Assembly (NCBI RefSeq): GCF_016907655.1
Contig: NZ_JAFBCL010000001.1
Location: 124,001 to 188,000, forward strand
Direction of reading: 5' to 3'
DNA: 64,000 bases
From: Saccharothrix algeriensis
GTDB lineage: Bacteria; Actinomycetota; Actinomycetes; Mycobacteriales; Pseudonocardiaceae
Below, one piece after another: positions 51,942 through 60,605 of this stretch. The position numbers were made by a program, and so were the translations under genes. How positions within the stretch are numbered: position 1 is the first letter of the stretch; every line of letters begins with the position of its first letter. Below the pieces are notes generated by a model. It saw nothing but the letters and a program-made list of their open reading frames with translations, was not told where the DNA came from and ran no database searches.

Positions 51942-52766
51942 CTACGCGAGCCGGTCCGCGCCGCGGTCCGGTCCCACCTCCGGCAGGGACCGGCACAGCA
52001 CGGCGCGGGCGTGGAAGCTCGCCCGGCGGAGCAGGTCGTAGGTCGCGGCCCGGTCGAACAGCCCCTGGTACGCGGCGACGCTCAGGGCCGCCACCGGCCG
52101 CTCCTCGTCCCCGAACAACGGCACCGCCATCGCCACCGCGCCCGCGTCGGTCAGCACCGCGACGCCGCTGCGCCTGATCCTGGCCAGCTCCGCGCACAGC
52201 CCCGGCGACAGGTCGAGGCCGTGCGCCCGCGCCGGTTCCCGGTCGCGGCCGGCGACGAGGTCCGCGACCGGTTCCCCGTCGTGGGCCAGCAGCACCCGGC
52301 CCGCCGCGCTGGCGCGCAGGTCGGCCGCCTCGCCCCAGGCGCAGGCGAGGCGGCTGTAGCGCCGCGTGTAGACCAGGTCGATGAACTCGACGGTCGCGCC
52401 CCGGCGCACGCCCAGGCCCACGAGGTGGTGGGTGTTCGCGTGCAGCGCCACCAGCAGCGGCTTGACCGCGTGGCGGATCGCCCTGGTCCGGGCGGTGTCG
52501 CGGGGCGCGGCCAGGCGGAGCGCCGCCGCGCCCAGTTCGTAGTGGCCGCCCGTCCGGCTCACCGCGTCGTGGGCGCGCAACTCGGCCAGCAGCCGGTGGA
52601 CGGTGCTCTTGGGCAGCCCGGTCCGGCGCACGACACCGGAGAAGGTCAGGGGTTCCCCGGAGTCCCTGATGACGCCGAGGACGGTGAACGCCCGCCCGAT
52701 CAGGCTCTCGCGGTCGTTCTCCCCGCCGCCGGTCGCGTTCCCGACCGGTTCGGGGTCTTCGGGCAT
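51942..52766 (-). CDS. IclR-family transcriptional regulator
   Basis: The 274-residue protein has an N-terminal winged HTH (SLIGRAFTVLGVIRDSGEPL, TFSGVVRRTGLPKSTVHRLL) and a C-terminal IclR effector domain (LLVALHANTHHLVGLGVRRG; LRASAAGRVLLAHDGEPVAD; GAVAMAVPLFGDEERPVAAL). The ATG at 52766 starts MPEDPEPVGN. It diverges from the TDO-like operon across a 504-base spacer containing a 17-bp inverted repeat, so it is the obvious candidate regulator of that operon, an inference. IclR proteins usually respond to small catabolic acids. Confidence 0.88.
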   Translation of the reverse strand: MPEDPEPVGNATGGGENDRESLIGRAFTVLGVIRDSGEPLTFSGVVRRTGLPKSTVHRLLAELRAHDAVSRTGGHYELGAAALRLAAPRDTARTRAIRHAVKPLLVALHANTHHLVGLGVRRGATVEFIDLVYTRRYSRLACAWGEAADLRASAAGRVLLAHDGEPVADLVAGRDREPARAHGLDLSPGLCAELARIRRSGVAVLTDAGAVAMAVPLFGDEERPVAALSVAAYQGLFDRAATYDLLRRASFHARAVLCRSLPEVGPDRGADRLA

Positions 52767-53270
52767 GTGGTTCCCGCTCCGGAGGCTCGCGTCGGGGAAC
52801 GCGAGGGACACCGGAGGGTGCGGCAGCGGTGGACGGGTGAGGCGCACGGCGGACCTCCGGCTCACACCCCGGGGACTCCTGGTGGATCCCGGTTCGAGGA
52901 TGACCCGCCGGGGTTACACGCCTGCCCGTCGGACCATGCGCGCATTCCGGGTCCTCACCCGATCCGCCCACCGGATGCCCTGCCGCGCAACGGGAATTCG
53001 ATCACCACCGGCATCCCGCGCTCCCCGGTGGAACCGTCCCGGAGCGGCGAAGACGCGCGTGCCGCGCCGGTGGCCGGGCGGGGGCGGCGACCGACCCGCC
53101 GCACCGGTGCGCGGCCACCGCCGGGTTTCGCCGGGCGGAACACCGGGTGGCCGCGCACCGGTCGCGGTGACACCGTTGCCGCAGCGGTATTCCCCTCGCG
53201 TTGGGCGGCACAGCCCGCGGCCACGCGCACGTGGTGGTCCGATGAGGGGATGTGCCACCGAGGAGCGCGC
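52767..53270. other. Long divergent spacer of the TDO-like operon
   Basis: This 504-base gap between the IclR gene and the TDO-like operon contains no gene I can support. Besides the inverted repeat at 53103-53162 it has GGATGCC and GGCATCC arms (about 52974-53012) and the 6-base palindrome GAATTC near 52994. The ribosome binding site GAGGAG precedes the ATG at 53271. Confidence 0.45.
53103..53162. promoter_or_regulatory. Perfect 17-bp inverted repeat upstream of the TDO-like operon
   Basis: ACCGGTGCGCGGCCACC (53103-53119) and its exact complement (53146-53162) flank 26 bases. Each arm is itself a partial palindrome (GGTG-GCCGCG-CACC), so the pair could be two operator sites for a dimeric regulator such as the adjacent IclR protein. 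It could alternatively be a strong RNA hairpin about 110 bases before the ATG that attenuates transcription. Which of these holds is not decidable by eye. Confidence 0.6.
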
Positions 53271-54656
53271 ATGAAGACGGTCGAAGCCGGACCCGACGAC
53301 CACCCCCGGACGCGCGCCTGGTTGCGGGAGTACCTCTCGCGCGACCACGAGCACCTGGGCAGGGCGGGCAACGTGTGCCCGTTCGTCCGCCCGGCCTTGG
53401 CGGGCGAGGCGATCGCCGTGCGGACGGCCCACCACGACGCCGACACCGGGCTGGCGACCCTGTGCCGGCTCATGCGCGAGGAGCTGGACCGCTTCGACGC
53501 GATGCAGTGGCCCGAGGGCAAGGAACCGTTGGCGGCACTGGTCGTCGTGCTCCCCGACCTGCCCGCGCACCACGGCGTGCTGCTGGACGAGGCGCAGCGC
53601 AGGACGAAGCCCTGCGCCGTGCGGCGCGGCATGATGATCGGCCAGTTCCACCCGCGGTGCGCCGAACCCGCGGTGTGGAACCCGGTGTTCCCCGTGTCCC
53701 GCTCGCCCGAGCCCCTGTTCGCCGTGCGGCGCATGGCTTTCCACGACATCCTCTTCCTGCACGGGAACCCGGGGCTGTTCGCGGAGTACCGCAAGCGCTT
53801 CGGCGACCGCTACGACCAACCCGGCGCCCACGTGCCCGAGGCGTTCACCCGGCTCCACGACCTGGCCCGCCACCGGGGCAGCGGGCGGGGCGAGTACGTC
53901 GACTACCAGAGCGTCGACGTCCTGCTCTCCCTCCAGCAGCCCCACACCGACCACCCGGCGGAACTGGCCTTCTACCTCACCGGGCAGGTCAAGGAGCTGT
54001 TGTTCAAGCTGCTGCACGAGCAGGCGCGCGCGGTGCGCCTGGACCTCGCGGCGGACCGGGTGGACGACGCCGCCTGGGGCCTGCGCCGCCTGGCCGCCGC
54101 GCTGGACGTGCTCACCCGCGTGTGGGACGTGCCCGCGACGCTGTCCCCCGCGGAGTTCGCCGCCTTCCGCGACCGGCTGGGCGGCGCGTCGGGCGTCGAC
54201 TCCTACATGTACCGGATGGCGGAGTTCGCGCTCGGCCGCAAGTCACCCGCGCTCGCCGCGCGCCACCTGCCGGTGCCGGGGGTCGCCGAGGACGTGTACC
54301 GCGCGCTGCACGACAGCAGCGTGCACGACGAGGCCCTGGCGCTGCTGGCCCGCCGCGGGTTGCTGGCGGACGGGGCGGACAGCGCCGCGGTGGCGGCGGC
54401 GTGGGCGGCGGTCTACCGCGCCGCCGGTCCGTCCGACGACCTGTTCCGGCTGGCCGAGGCGCTGATGGACGTCGCCCAGGGCTTCAGCAGGTGGCGGGCG
54501 CTGCACCTGCTGGTCGTCGAGAGGACGATCGGCGCGAAGCCGGGCACCGGCGGCACCTCCGGCGTGGACTGGCTGCGCGGCGCGGCCGACCACCGCTTCT
54601 TCCCCGAGCTGTGGCACGCCCGCACGCTCCTGCCCGGCGGCGTGGGCCGGCCGTGA
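53271..54656 (+). CDS. Tryptophan-2,3-dioxygenase-like haem enzyme fused to an N-terminal DUF6875-like domain
   Basis: The 461-residue protein has two parts. Residues about 1-200 form a domain I associate from memory with DUF6875 (NVCPFVRPAL at 34-43, MMIGQFHPRC, HDILFLHGNPGLFAEYRKRF). Residues about 205-455 match the TDO superfamily: DYQSVDVLLSLQQPHTDHPA, FRDRLGGASGVDSYMYRMAE with the substrate-carboxylate arginine at R315, and LHLLVVERTIGAKPGTGGTS with H412 as probable haem ligand. The position of the distal histidine (HQ in F-x3-HQ-x2-EL) is Gly238 (FYLTGQVKEL). It may therefore act on tryptophan or an indole derivative, but not necessarily as a classic TDO. It starts at ATG 53271 after GAGGAG and leads a four-gene operon. 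Confidence 0.85.
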   Translation: MKTVEAGPDDHPRTRAWLREYLSRDHEHLGRAGNVCPFVRPALAGEAIAVRTAHHDADTGLATLCRLMREELDRFDAMQWPEGKEPLAALVVVLPDLPAHHGVLLDEAQRRTKPCAVRRGMMIGQFHPRCAEPAVWNPVFPVSRSPEPLFAVRRMAFHDILFLHGNPGLFAEYRKRFGDRYDQPGAHVPEAFTRLHDLARHRGSGRGEYVDYQSVDVLLSLQQPHTDHPAELAFYLTGQVKELLFKLLHEQARAVRLDLAADRVDDAAWGLRRLAAALDVLTRVWDVPATLSPAEFAAFRDRLGGASGVDSYMYRMAEFALGRKSPALAARHLPVPGVAEDVYRALHDSSVHDEALALLARRGLLADGADSAAVAAAWAAVYRAAGPSDDLFRLAEALMDVAQGFSRWRALHLLVVERTIGAKPGTGGTSGVDWLRGAADHRFFPELWHARTLLPGGVGRP

Positions 54657-54673
54657 CGACGAGGAGGACCCCG

Positions 54674-56077
54674 ATGAGCGCGAACGACCCCGTGGCGCGG
54701 GGCATCCGCGAGCGGTACCTGGCCGCGAGCCCGGCCTCCGCCGCGGCGTTCTCCGCCGCCGCGTCCGTGCTGCCCGGCGGCGACACCCGCACCATGACCA
54801 CCTACCGCCCCCACCCGCTGTACTTCGAGCAGGGCTCGGGCACGCGGCTCAAGGACGTGGACGGCGTGTGGCGCGAGGACTTCCTGGCCAACTACGGCGC
54901 CCTGGCCCACGGCCACGACCACCCGGCGATCGTGGCGGCCGTGCGCGAGCAGGTGGCGCTGGGCACCGCGCCCGGCGGTCCCGGCACGCTCCAGCACCGG
55001 CACGCCCGGCTGCTGCGCGAGCTGGTGCCGTCGCTGGAACGCCTGCGGTACGCCAACTCCGGCACCGAGGCGACGATGTGGGCCATCCGCACCGCGCGGG
55101 CGCACACCGGTCGCGAGGTCCTGGTGAAGATCGACGGCGGGTACCACGGCACCCACGACTGGGGCCACGTCAACGCCTTCATCACCACCGGCGACACGCG
55201 CCCCCAGCCGGTCGCCGGGCTGCCGCCGGCCCACCTCGCCCGCGGCGTGCCCGCCGGCGTGCTCGACTCGGTGGTGGCGATCCCCTACAACGACACCGCG
55301 ACCGCCGCCCGCGTGCTGGCGGAGCTGCGGGGGCGGGTAGCGGCCGTGCTCGTCGAACCGGTGCTCGGCGTGGGCGGCGGCGTCCCCGCCGACCCCGCCT
55401 ACCTGGCCGCCCTGCGCCGGCTCACCGCGGCCGACGGCGTGGTGCTGATCTTCGACGAGTGCGCTACCGTGCGGCTGGGCCCGTGGCAGGTCAGGCACGG
55501 CGTCGAACCGGACCTGAGCACCTTCAGCAAGGTGGTCGGCGGCGGGCTGCCGATCGGGGTGTTCGGCGGCCGGGCCGACATCATGGCGATCTTCGACCCC
55601 GCGGGCGACGACCCGGTCTACCACGCGGGCGCGTTCGTCGGGAACAACCTCTCGCTCGCGGCCGGTGTCGCCGCGCTGGAGCACCTGGGCGCCGAGGACT
55701 TCGCCCACCTGGACGCGCTGGGCGAGCGGCTCCGCGCCGGCCTGGCGCGGGCCGCGGCGTCGGTCGGCGTCACCGGCCGCGCCGCGGGCGAGGGCGGCCT
55801 GACCTACTTCCACTTCACCGCCACCCCGCCCCGCGACGCGGCGGACACGGCGCGCGCCCGGCGCGGGCGCGGGGAACTGCGGGCGCTGGTGCACCTGCAA
55901 CTGCTCAACGAGGGCTTCGTGACCGCCCGCCACGGGCTGCTGTGCCAGCACGTGACGACCGACCCGGCGGCGGTGGACGCGTTCGTCGAGGCGTACGGCA
56001 ACACGCTGGACCTGCTCCTGCCGTACCTCTCGCGACACCACCCCGACCTGCTGGAGCACGCCGGCGCGCGGTCGTGA
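54674..56077 (+). CDS. Class III PLP-dependent aminotransferase (glutamate-1-semialdehyde aminomutase-like)
   Basis: The 467-residue enzyme has the class III layout. An N-terminal segment with SVLPGGDTRTM and YFEQGSGTRLKDVDG is typical of the aminomutase-like branch. Other features are LRYANSGTEATMWAIRTARA (about 124-143), the cofactor aspartate D261 in IFDECATVRLG, and the PLP lysine K286 in TFSKVVGGGLPIGVFGG. The usual DEVxTGFR motif is altered to DECATVRLG, so substrate handling may differ. GAGGAGG precedes the ATG, 17 bases after the TDO-like stop. Its GTGA overlap with the amidase gene couples them. Substrate unknown; a true HemL role is unlikely given the context. Confidence 0.88.
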   Translation: MSANDPVARGIRERYLAASPASAAAFSAAASVLPGGDTRTMTTYRPHPLYFEQGSGTRLKDVDGVWREDFLANYGALAHGHDHPAIVAAVREQVALGTAPGGPGTLQHRHARLLRELVPSLERLRYANSGTEATMWAIRTARAHTGREVLVKIDGGYHGTHDWGHVNAFITTGDTRPQPVAGLPPAHLARGVPAGVLDSVVAIPYNDTATAARVLAELRGRVAAVLVEPVLGVGGGVPADPAYLAALRRLTAADGVVLIFDECATVRLGPWQVRHGVEPDLSTFSKVVGGGLPIGVFGGRADIMAIFDPAGDDPVYHAGAFVGNNLSLAAGVAALEHLGAEDFAHLDALGERLRAGLARAAASVGVTGRAAGEGGLTYFHFTATPPRDAADTARARRGRGELRALVHLQLLNEGFVTARHGLLCQHVTTDPAAVDAFVEAYGNTLDLLLPYLSRHHPDLLEHAGARS

Positions 56078-57420
56078 CCCCCGCGTCCTGGTCGCTGACG
56101 ACCGCCCTGCGGGCGCTGCGGGCCGGCCTGCTCAGCCCCGCCGAGTACCTGACCGACCTCCTCGCGCACGAGCGGTCGGTCGGCCCGCTGGGCGTCTACA
56201 CCACGCGCACCCCGGAACGGGCCGCGGCCCGCGGGGGCGCCACCGGGCCGCTGCGGGGGATCCCGTTGGTGGTGAAGGACAACATCGACGTGGGCGGCGT
56301 CCCCACGACCGCGGCCACACCGCTCCTGCGCGACCACGTGCCCCGCGCCGACTCCGCCGCGTGGGGCCGGCTCGCCGCGGCCGGCGCGCTGCTGCTGGGC
56401 AAGACCGCCATGCACGAACTGGCCTACGGCGTGACCGGGGCCTGCACCGGCGCGCCGACCGCCCTGAACCCGGCCGACCCCCGCCGGCTCGCGGGCGGCA
56501 GCAGCTCCGGCACCGCCGCCGCGGTCGCCGCCGGCCTCGCCCCGGCCGGGCTGGGCACCGACACCGGCGGATCGGTGCGCATCCCCGCCGCCGTCTGCGG
56601 GATCGCCGGCTTCCGCCCCACCACCGGCCGCTACCCCCACCGCGGCGTGCTGCGCATCTCGCCGACGCGCGACGCGGTCGGCCTGCTGGCCCGCGCCCCG
56701 GAGGACCTGCTGCTGCTCGACGCCGTCCTGCGCGGCGGCGCCGAGCCGGACCGGCCGGCGCCGCGGGCGCCGCGGCTCGCCGTGCCCGAGCGCGGCTGGA
56801 GCGGCCTGGACGCGGAGGTCGACCGCGTCGCCACGGCGGCCCTGGCCGCCCTGGAACGGGGCGGCTGCGCCCTGGTCGGCACGCGGGGCTGGGACGCGGA
56901 CCTGGTGCTGGACGTGGCGACCGCGGTGCCCTCCGCCGAGACCCCGGCCGCAGTGGACGCCTACCTGGCCGCCACCGGCTCGACCGCCCGCTACGAGGAC
57001 GTGGTCGCGGCCGTGGCGTCCCCGGACGTGCGGCGCGCGCTGGACCGCCGGGTCGGCCCCGGGCGGTACCGGGCGGCGCTCAGGGCCCAGCGCGCCCTGC
57101 GCTCGTGGGACCGGGTGTCCCGCCGGGACGTGACCGCGACGGTGACGCCCACGACGGTCCTGCCCGCCCCGCCGGTCGGGACCGGCGACCACGTCGTGCT
57201 GCGCGGCGAGGTCGTCACCACGTTCCACACCTACATCCGCAACACCGCGCCGGCCGCGGTCCTCGGGCTCCCCTCGGTCACCATCCCGGCCGGCGTCACC
57301 GCCGACGGGCTCCCGGTCGGCCTCCAGCTCGACGGCCACCCGCACGCCGACACCGCCCTGCTGCGGCTGGCCGTGCGCTGCTCCCGGCTGCTCGACCCCC
57401 GCCCGACCACCCCACCGTGA
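56074..57420 (+). CDS. Amidase signature family hydrolase
   Basis: The 448-residue enzyme carries the Ser-cisSer-Lys triad of the amidase signature family. K68 lies in GIPLVVKDNIDVGG, the cis-serine S143 in LAGGSSSGTAAAVAAG, and nucleophile S167 in LGTDTGGSVRIPAAVCG; the 24-residue gap between the serines matches the family. It hydrolyses an amide to acid and ammonia or an amine; the substrate is unknown. No GatB or GatC gene is nearby, so it is not the tRNA amidotransferase subunit. The GTG start overlaps the aminotransferase stop. Possible alternatives are indoleacetamide-type or allophanate-type hydrolases. Confidence 0.9.
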   Translation: MTPASWSLTTALRALRAGLLSPAEYLTDLLAHERSVGPLGVYTTRTPERAAARGGATGPLRGIPLVVKDNIDVGGVPTTAATPLLRDHVPRADSAAWGRLAAAGALLLGKTAMHELAYGVTGACTGAPTALNPADPRRLAGGSSSGTAAAVAAGLAPAGLGTDTGGSVRIPAAVCGIAGFRPTTGRYPHRGVLRISPTRDAVGLLARAPEDLLLLDAVLRGGAEPDRPAPRAPRLAVPERGWSGLDAEVDRVATAALAALERGGCALVGTRGWDADLVLDVATAVPSAETPAAVDAYLAATGSTARYEDVVAAVASPDVRRALDRRVGPGRYRAALRAQRALRSWDRVSRRDVTATVTPTTVLPAPPVGTGDHVVLRGEVVTTFHTYIRNTAPAAVLGLPSVTIPAGVTADGLPVGLQLDGHPHADTALLRLAVRCSRLLDPRPTTPP

Positions 57421-57445
57421 CCGCCGAGCCGAGGGAGGAACACCC

Positions 57446-58684
57446 GTGCACGCACCCGACGACGTCCTGGACAGCGGAGCGCTGCCCGACCTGCTGGCGG
57501 ACGCCCGGCTCATCGCCGACCACGTCCGCGCCGGCGGGGACGCCGACGAGCTGGTCTACCTCAGCCTGGGCGAGACCTGGCACCGGCCGCCGCCCGGCCT
57601 GGTCGCCGCGCTGGGCCGGGTGGCGGACCACGCGCACGGCTACACCCTGTCCCCCTACGGGCTGCCGGCGCTGCGCCGGGTGCTCGGCTCCTACATCACC
57701 CGGACCCACGACCTCACCGGTCCCGGCCTCGGCGACTTCGACGTCGCCGTCAGCCAGGCCGGGACGCGGGCCGCCATGTCCGACTTCGGGCAGCTCGTGC
57801 GCGCCCGCGCGACCGGCCGGCCGGTCGCGCTGGTCCCCGCGCCGGGCTGGGACTACGCGGGGGTGCTGGAGCCGCTGGGGTTCGCCGTCCGCCCCTACCG
57901 GGTCACCGCCGAGCGCGACTGGCAGCCCGCCCCCGACGAGGTGGCCCGGTCCCTGCCGGGCGCGGCCCTGCTGGTGCTCAACCCGCAGCACAACCCCACC
58001 GGATCCGACTGGTCGCCGGCCACGGTGACCGGCCTGGTGCGGGCCGCGTTCGAGCACCGGACCGCGGTCCTGCTCGACGACGCCTACTTCGCCGTCCACA
58101 CGCCCGGGTCACCGCCCACCAACGCCCTGCGGATCCTGCTCGCCGAGTCCCGCACGCCGCCGCCGTGGCTCGCCGTGCGCACGATGGGCAAGCAGTTCCG
58201 CTGCAACGGCTGGGGGATCGGCGCGCTCACCGCGCACCCCGACACGCTCGCCGAACTGGCCGCCATCGCCCACCAGCGCACCTTCGGCACGGCCCTGCCG
58301 CTGCAGGCCGCCATGGCGACGTGGTTGCAGGACCCGGAATCCGAGGTCCACCTCGACCGCCTGCGCCACCACTACGCCGACGCGCGGCGAACCGTCACGC
58401 GGCGGCTGCTCGACTCGCTGGACTTCCCGCGCGACGCCGTGCACCCCGGCACCTGCACCTCGTACCTCAGGTTCCGGGTCCCGCCCCGCTTCGCGGTCCA
58501 CGGCGACGAAGAGCCCTACCGCCGCCGATGCCTGCAGGCCGGTGTGCTGCCGGGCCGGGGGAGCATGGCGGCCGAAGCGCGGCACGACCGCACCACCCAC
58601 GTGCGCGTCCACTTGGGACACCCGGTGGCGGTGCTGGAACGCACCCTCGACCGCCTGCGGGACGCCGGCCTCGGGTGGAACTAG
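57446..58684 (+). CDS. Class I/II PLP-dependent aminotransferase
   Basis: The 412-residue enzyme has the fold-type I features of class I/II aminotransferases. These are VLNPQHNPTGSDWS with the pyridine-contacting N183 (about 178-191), the D212/Y214 pair in LLDDAYFAVH, and the PLP lysine K249 in VRTMGKQFRCNGWGIGAL. The unusual GKQFRCNGWG around the lysine and the LSLGETWHRPP start recall some enzymes acting on unusual amino acids; specificity is unknown. It starts at GTG 57446, 25 bases after the amidase stop, with GAGGGAGGAA upstream. It completes the operon with the TDO-like, class III and amidase genes. Confidence 0.88.
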   Translation: MHAPDDVLDSGALPDLLADARLIADHVRAGGDADELVYLSLGETWHRPPPGLVAALGRVADHAHGYTLSPYGLPALRRVLGSYITRTHDLTGPGLGDFDVAVSQAGTRAAMSDFGQLVRARATGRPVALVPAPGWDYAGVLEPLGFAVRPYRVTAERDWQPAPDEVARSLPGAALLVLNPQHNPTGSDWSPATVTGLVRAAFEHRTAVLLDDAYFAVHTPGSPPTNALRILLAESRTPPPWLAVRTMGKQFRCNGWGIGALTAHPDTLAELAAIAHQRTFGTALPLQAAMATWLQDPESEVHLDRLRHHYADARRTVTRRLLDSLDFPRDAVHPGTCTSYLRFRVPPRFAVHGDEEPYRRRCLQAGVLPGRGSMAAEARHDRTTHVRVHLGHPVAVLERTLDRLRDAGLGWN

Positions 58685-58719
58685 TCCACCGCGCCCAGGG
58701 CTCCGCACCTCGTGGTCCT

Positions 58720-58811
58720 CGACGAGCCGGCTACCCGGCTCGTCGCCGACGGCCGGGGCCCACCCGGATGACGAGCACGACGGCTGCCCCCCGGGGTGGG
58801 GGCAGCCGTCG
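58720..58811. terminator. Tandem hairpin terminators between convergent genes
   Basis: Two perfect stems lie in the 142-base gap. CGACGAGCCGG with its complement encloses a 4-base loop (58720-58745). CGACGGCTGCCCCC with its complement encloses a 6-base loop (58778-58811). They separate the aminotransferase operon from the leftward MoaF-like gene. Confidence 0.78.
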
Positions 58812-58826
58812 CGCGAACCCGTCCGC

Positions 58827-59618
58827 TCAGTCGAGGGCCGGGTCGTACTCCTGCGGGTGGACCGTGTTGCTGAGCAGGCGGCCGTGCGCGCCGAAGGTGA
58901 AGTGGGTCGGCTTCTCGCCCGTCTCGTCCAGGCCGAACAGGACGCCGTGCGAGCGCAGGCGGTGGACGTCGCGGTGGTCGGCGACCGTCACCGACGCGCA
59001 CGGGATGACCTTCTCCCGCCAGGTGAACACGTAGATGCCCGGGCGCAGCCGGTACACCGAGTTCTCATCGGTGTCCGCCAGGCCCTTCTCCGGGCCGGAC
59101 AGGCACTGCCAGGTGTACCAGTGCGGGCTGAGGTAGACGTGCTCGTAGGCGTGCTCGGCGCTGTAGACCCACATCGCCCGGCGGCCGATCAGGGCGCGGG
59201 TCGGGGCCGGGGCCTCGCCGCCGACGTCCGCGCCGCGCAGCGTCGCGGGCACGAACCGCTGGGTGACGCGCGGGGTGCCCTCCTCGCCGATGGTGGTGGT
59301 CACGAGCAGCGCGCGGCCCTCGCGCAGGTCCAGGAACAGCGACACCGCCTCCTGCGGGCGGGACCGCGGGTGGAACTGGGTGAAGTACAGGTCGTCGTCC
59401 ACGAGGAACGTCTCGCACTCGTCCGCGCCGTGGTCCCACTCGATCCGCGACCCGGTGAACCGCGCGCTGAGCACCGGCCCGTCGGGCCCTTCGAGGACCA
59501 CCTCGCGCCCGTGCAGGTCCCCGACCACGGGCGCCTTGTTCGCGTCGAAGCCCGGCGCGAGGCCGTCCAGGGGGAGCCAGGTCGAGGTGTCCGACAGGGT
59601 CGATGCGGTCTCGGTCAT
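58827..59618 (-). CDS. MoaF-like protein
   Basis: The 263-residue protein resembles the MoaF family, named for association with the aryl-sulfatase/tyramine-oxidase (moa) operon and predicted to be lipocalin-like beta barrels. Visible are LPLDGLAPGFDANKAPVVGD near the start and the C-terminal half with WVYSAEHAYEHVYLSPHWYT, CASVTVADHRDVHRLRSHGV and LFGLDETGEKPTHFTFGAHG. No catalytic motif is clear. AAAGGA precedes the ATG at 59618. It diverges from the SDR gene and converges on the aminotransferase operon, so it may serve the same pathway, perhaps binding a small aromatic molecule, an inference. Confidence 0.8.
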   Translation of the reverse strand: MTETASTLSDTSTWLPLDGLAPGFDANKAPVVGDLHGREVVLEGPDGPVLSARFTGSRIEWDHGADECETFLVDDDLYFTQFHPRSRPQEAVSLFLDLREGRALLVTTTIGEEGTPRVTQRFVPATLRGADVGGEAPAPTRALIGRRAMWVYSAEHAYEHVYLSPHWYTWQCLSGPEKGLADTDENSVYRLRPGIYVFTWREKVIPCASVTVADHRDVHRLRSHGVLFGLDETGEKPTHFTFGAHGRLLSNTVHPQEYDPALD

Positions 59619-59764
59619 GGTGTTCCTTTCTCGGCCGACCGGGGCAGTGTCCGGCTGCCGGCCGGCCCGGCGGAACGCCCCGGCGCGCACCCGTGCGGCC
59701 CGGGACAAGGACGGTGCGCCGACCGTCAACCCCGCCGGGGCGCCGAAGCCGCACGATGGGGCGC

Positions 59765-60475
59765 ATGGACTTGGCGTTCGACGACCGGAAGGTGCTGGTC
59801 ACCGGAGGCGCCTCCGGGATCGGGCTGGCGTGCGCGCGGGCGTTCCTCGCGGCGGGGGCGCGGGTCGTCGCGCTCGACCGCGCGCCGGGACCCCCCGACG
59901 TGGACACCGAGCACGCCGACGTGGCCGACGAGGCCGGCCTGGCCGCCGCCGTCGCCGCGGCCGTCGAGCGGCTGGGCGGGCTGGACGTCGTGGTGGGCTG
60001 CGCGGGTGTCTCCGGGCCGGTCGGCACGCCGCTGGTGGACACCCCGGCGGCCGACCTGGCGGCGGTGCTGGCGGTCAACGTCACCGGCCAGCTCCTGCTG
60101 GCCAAGCACACCTACCCGCACCTGGCGACCGGCGGCGCGATCGTGTTCCTGGCCAGCGACTCGGCTTTCGTGGCCGCGCCGGGCATGGCGCCCTACTGCG
60201 CCTCCAAGGGCGCGGTGGTCTCGCTGACCCGGGCCCTGGCGGTGGAGCTGGACCGGGTCCGGGTGAACTGCGTGTGCCCGTCCGTCGTGGACACCCCGAT
60301 GGCCAGGGCCGACCTCGGCGACGAGGCACTCGACCGGGCCGACTTCCCCGTCCAGGCGGCCGACGAGGTGGCGCGCCAGGTGCTGTTCCTGGCCGGCCCC
60401 CACGCGCGGCCGGTCAACGGGCACGCCCTGCTGTCGGACTTCGGCTTCTCCGCCCGCTCCTCGTTCCCCGCCTGA
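59765..60475 (+). CDS. Short-chain dehydrogenase/reductase
   Basis: The 236-residue enzyme is a classical SDR. The cofactor motif TGGASGIGLACARAF lies near the N-terminus. Next come the adenine-pocket DVADEAGLAAA and GCAGVSG (the usual NNAG replaced). The catalytic Ser in SDSAFVAAPGMAPYCASKGA is followed by Y-x3-K (YCASK). An Asp after the second strand (VVALDRAPG) suggests NAD rather than NADP. The ATG at 59765 starts MDLAFDDRKVLVTGG; another ATG three codons upstream (59756) is possible and neither has a good ribosome binding site. It diverges from the MoaF-like gene. Confidence 0.88.
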   Translation: MDLAFDDRKVLVTGGASGIGLACARAFLAAGARVVALDRAPGPPDVDTEHADVADEAGLAAAVAAAVERLGGLDVVVGCAGVSGPVGTPLVDTPAADLAAVLAVNVTGQLLLAKHTYPHLATGGAIVFLASDSAFVAAPGMAPYCASKGAVVSLTRALAVELDRVRVNCVCPSVVDTPMARADLGDEALDRADFPVQAADEVARQVLFLAGPHARPVNGHALLSDFGFSARSSFPA

Positions 60476-60554
60476 GGCTCCGCCGCGCCCCGGGTGCCCG
60501 CCGGGCCGCGGGGTCGCCCTCGCCCGGCAGGACCGCGCCGGGGTCCGGACGCGA

Positions 60555-60589
60555 CCGTGCCGGGGCCGCGAAGCGCGACCCCGGCACGG
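60555..60589. terminator. Hairpin terminator between SDR and S8 protease genes
   Basis: CCGTGCCGGGG (60555-60565) pairs perfectly with 60579-60589 over 11 bp around a 13-base loop that has an inner CGC-GAA-GCG pairing. The flanking genes are convergent. Confidence 0.72.
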
Positions 60590-60605
60590 GAACGATCGAC
60601 CGCGA

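Noticed and set aside
42789-54656. Complete kynurenine pathway using the cyclase-family and TDO-like genes.
   Set aside because: The genes are about 10 kb apart with unrelated genes between them, and kynureninase and kynurenine monooxygenase are absent.
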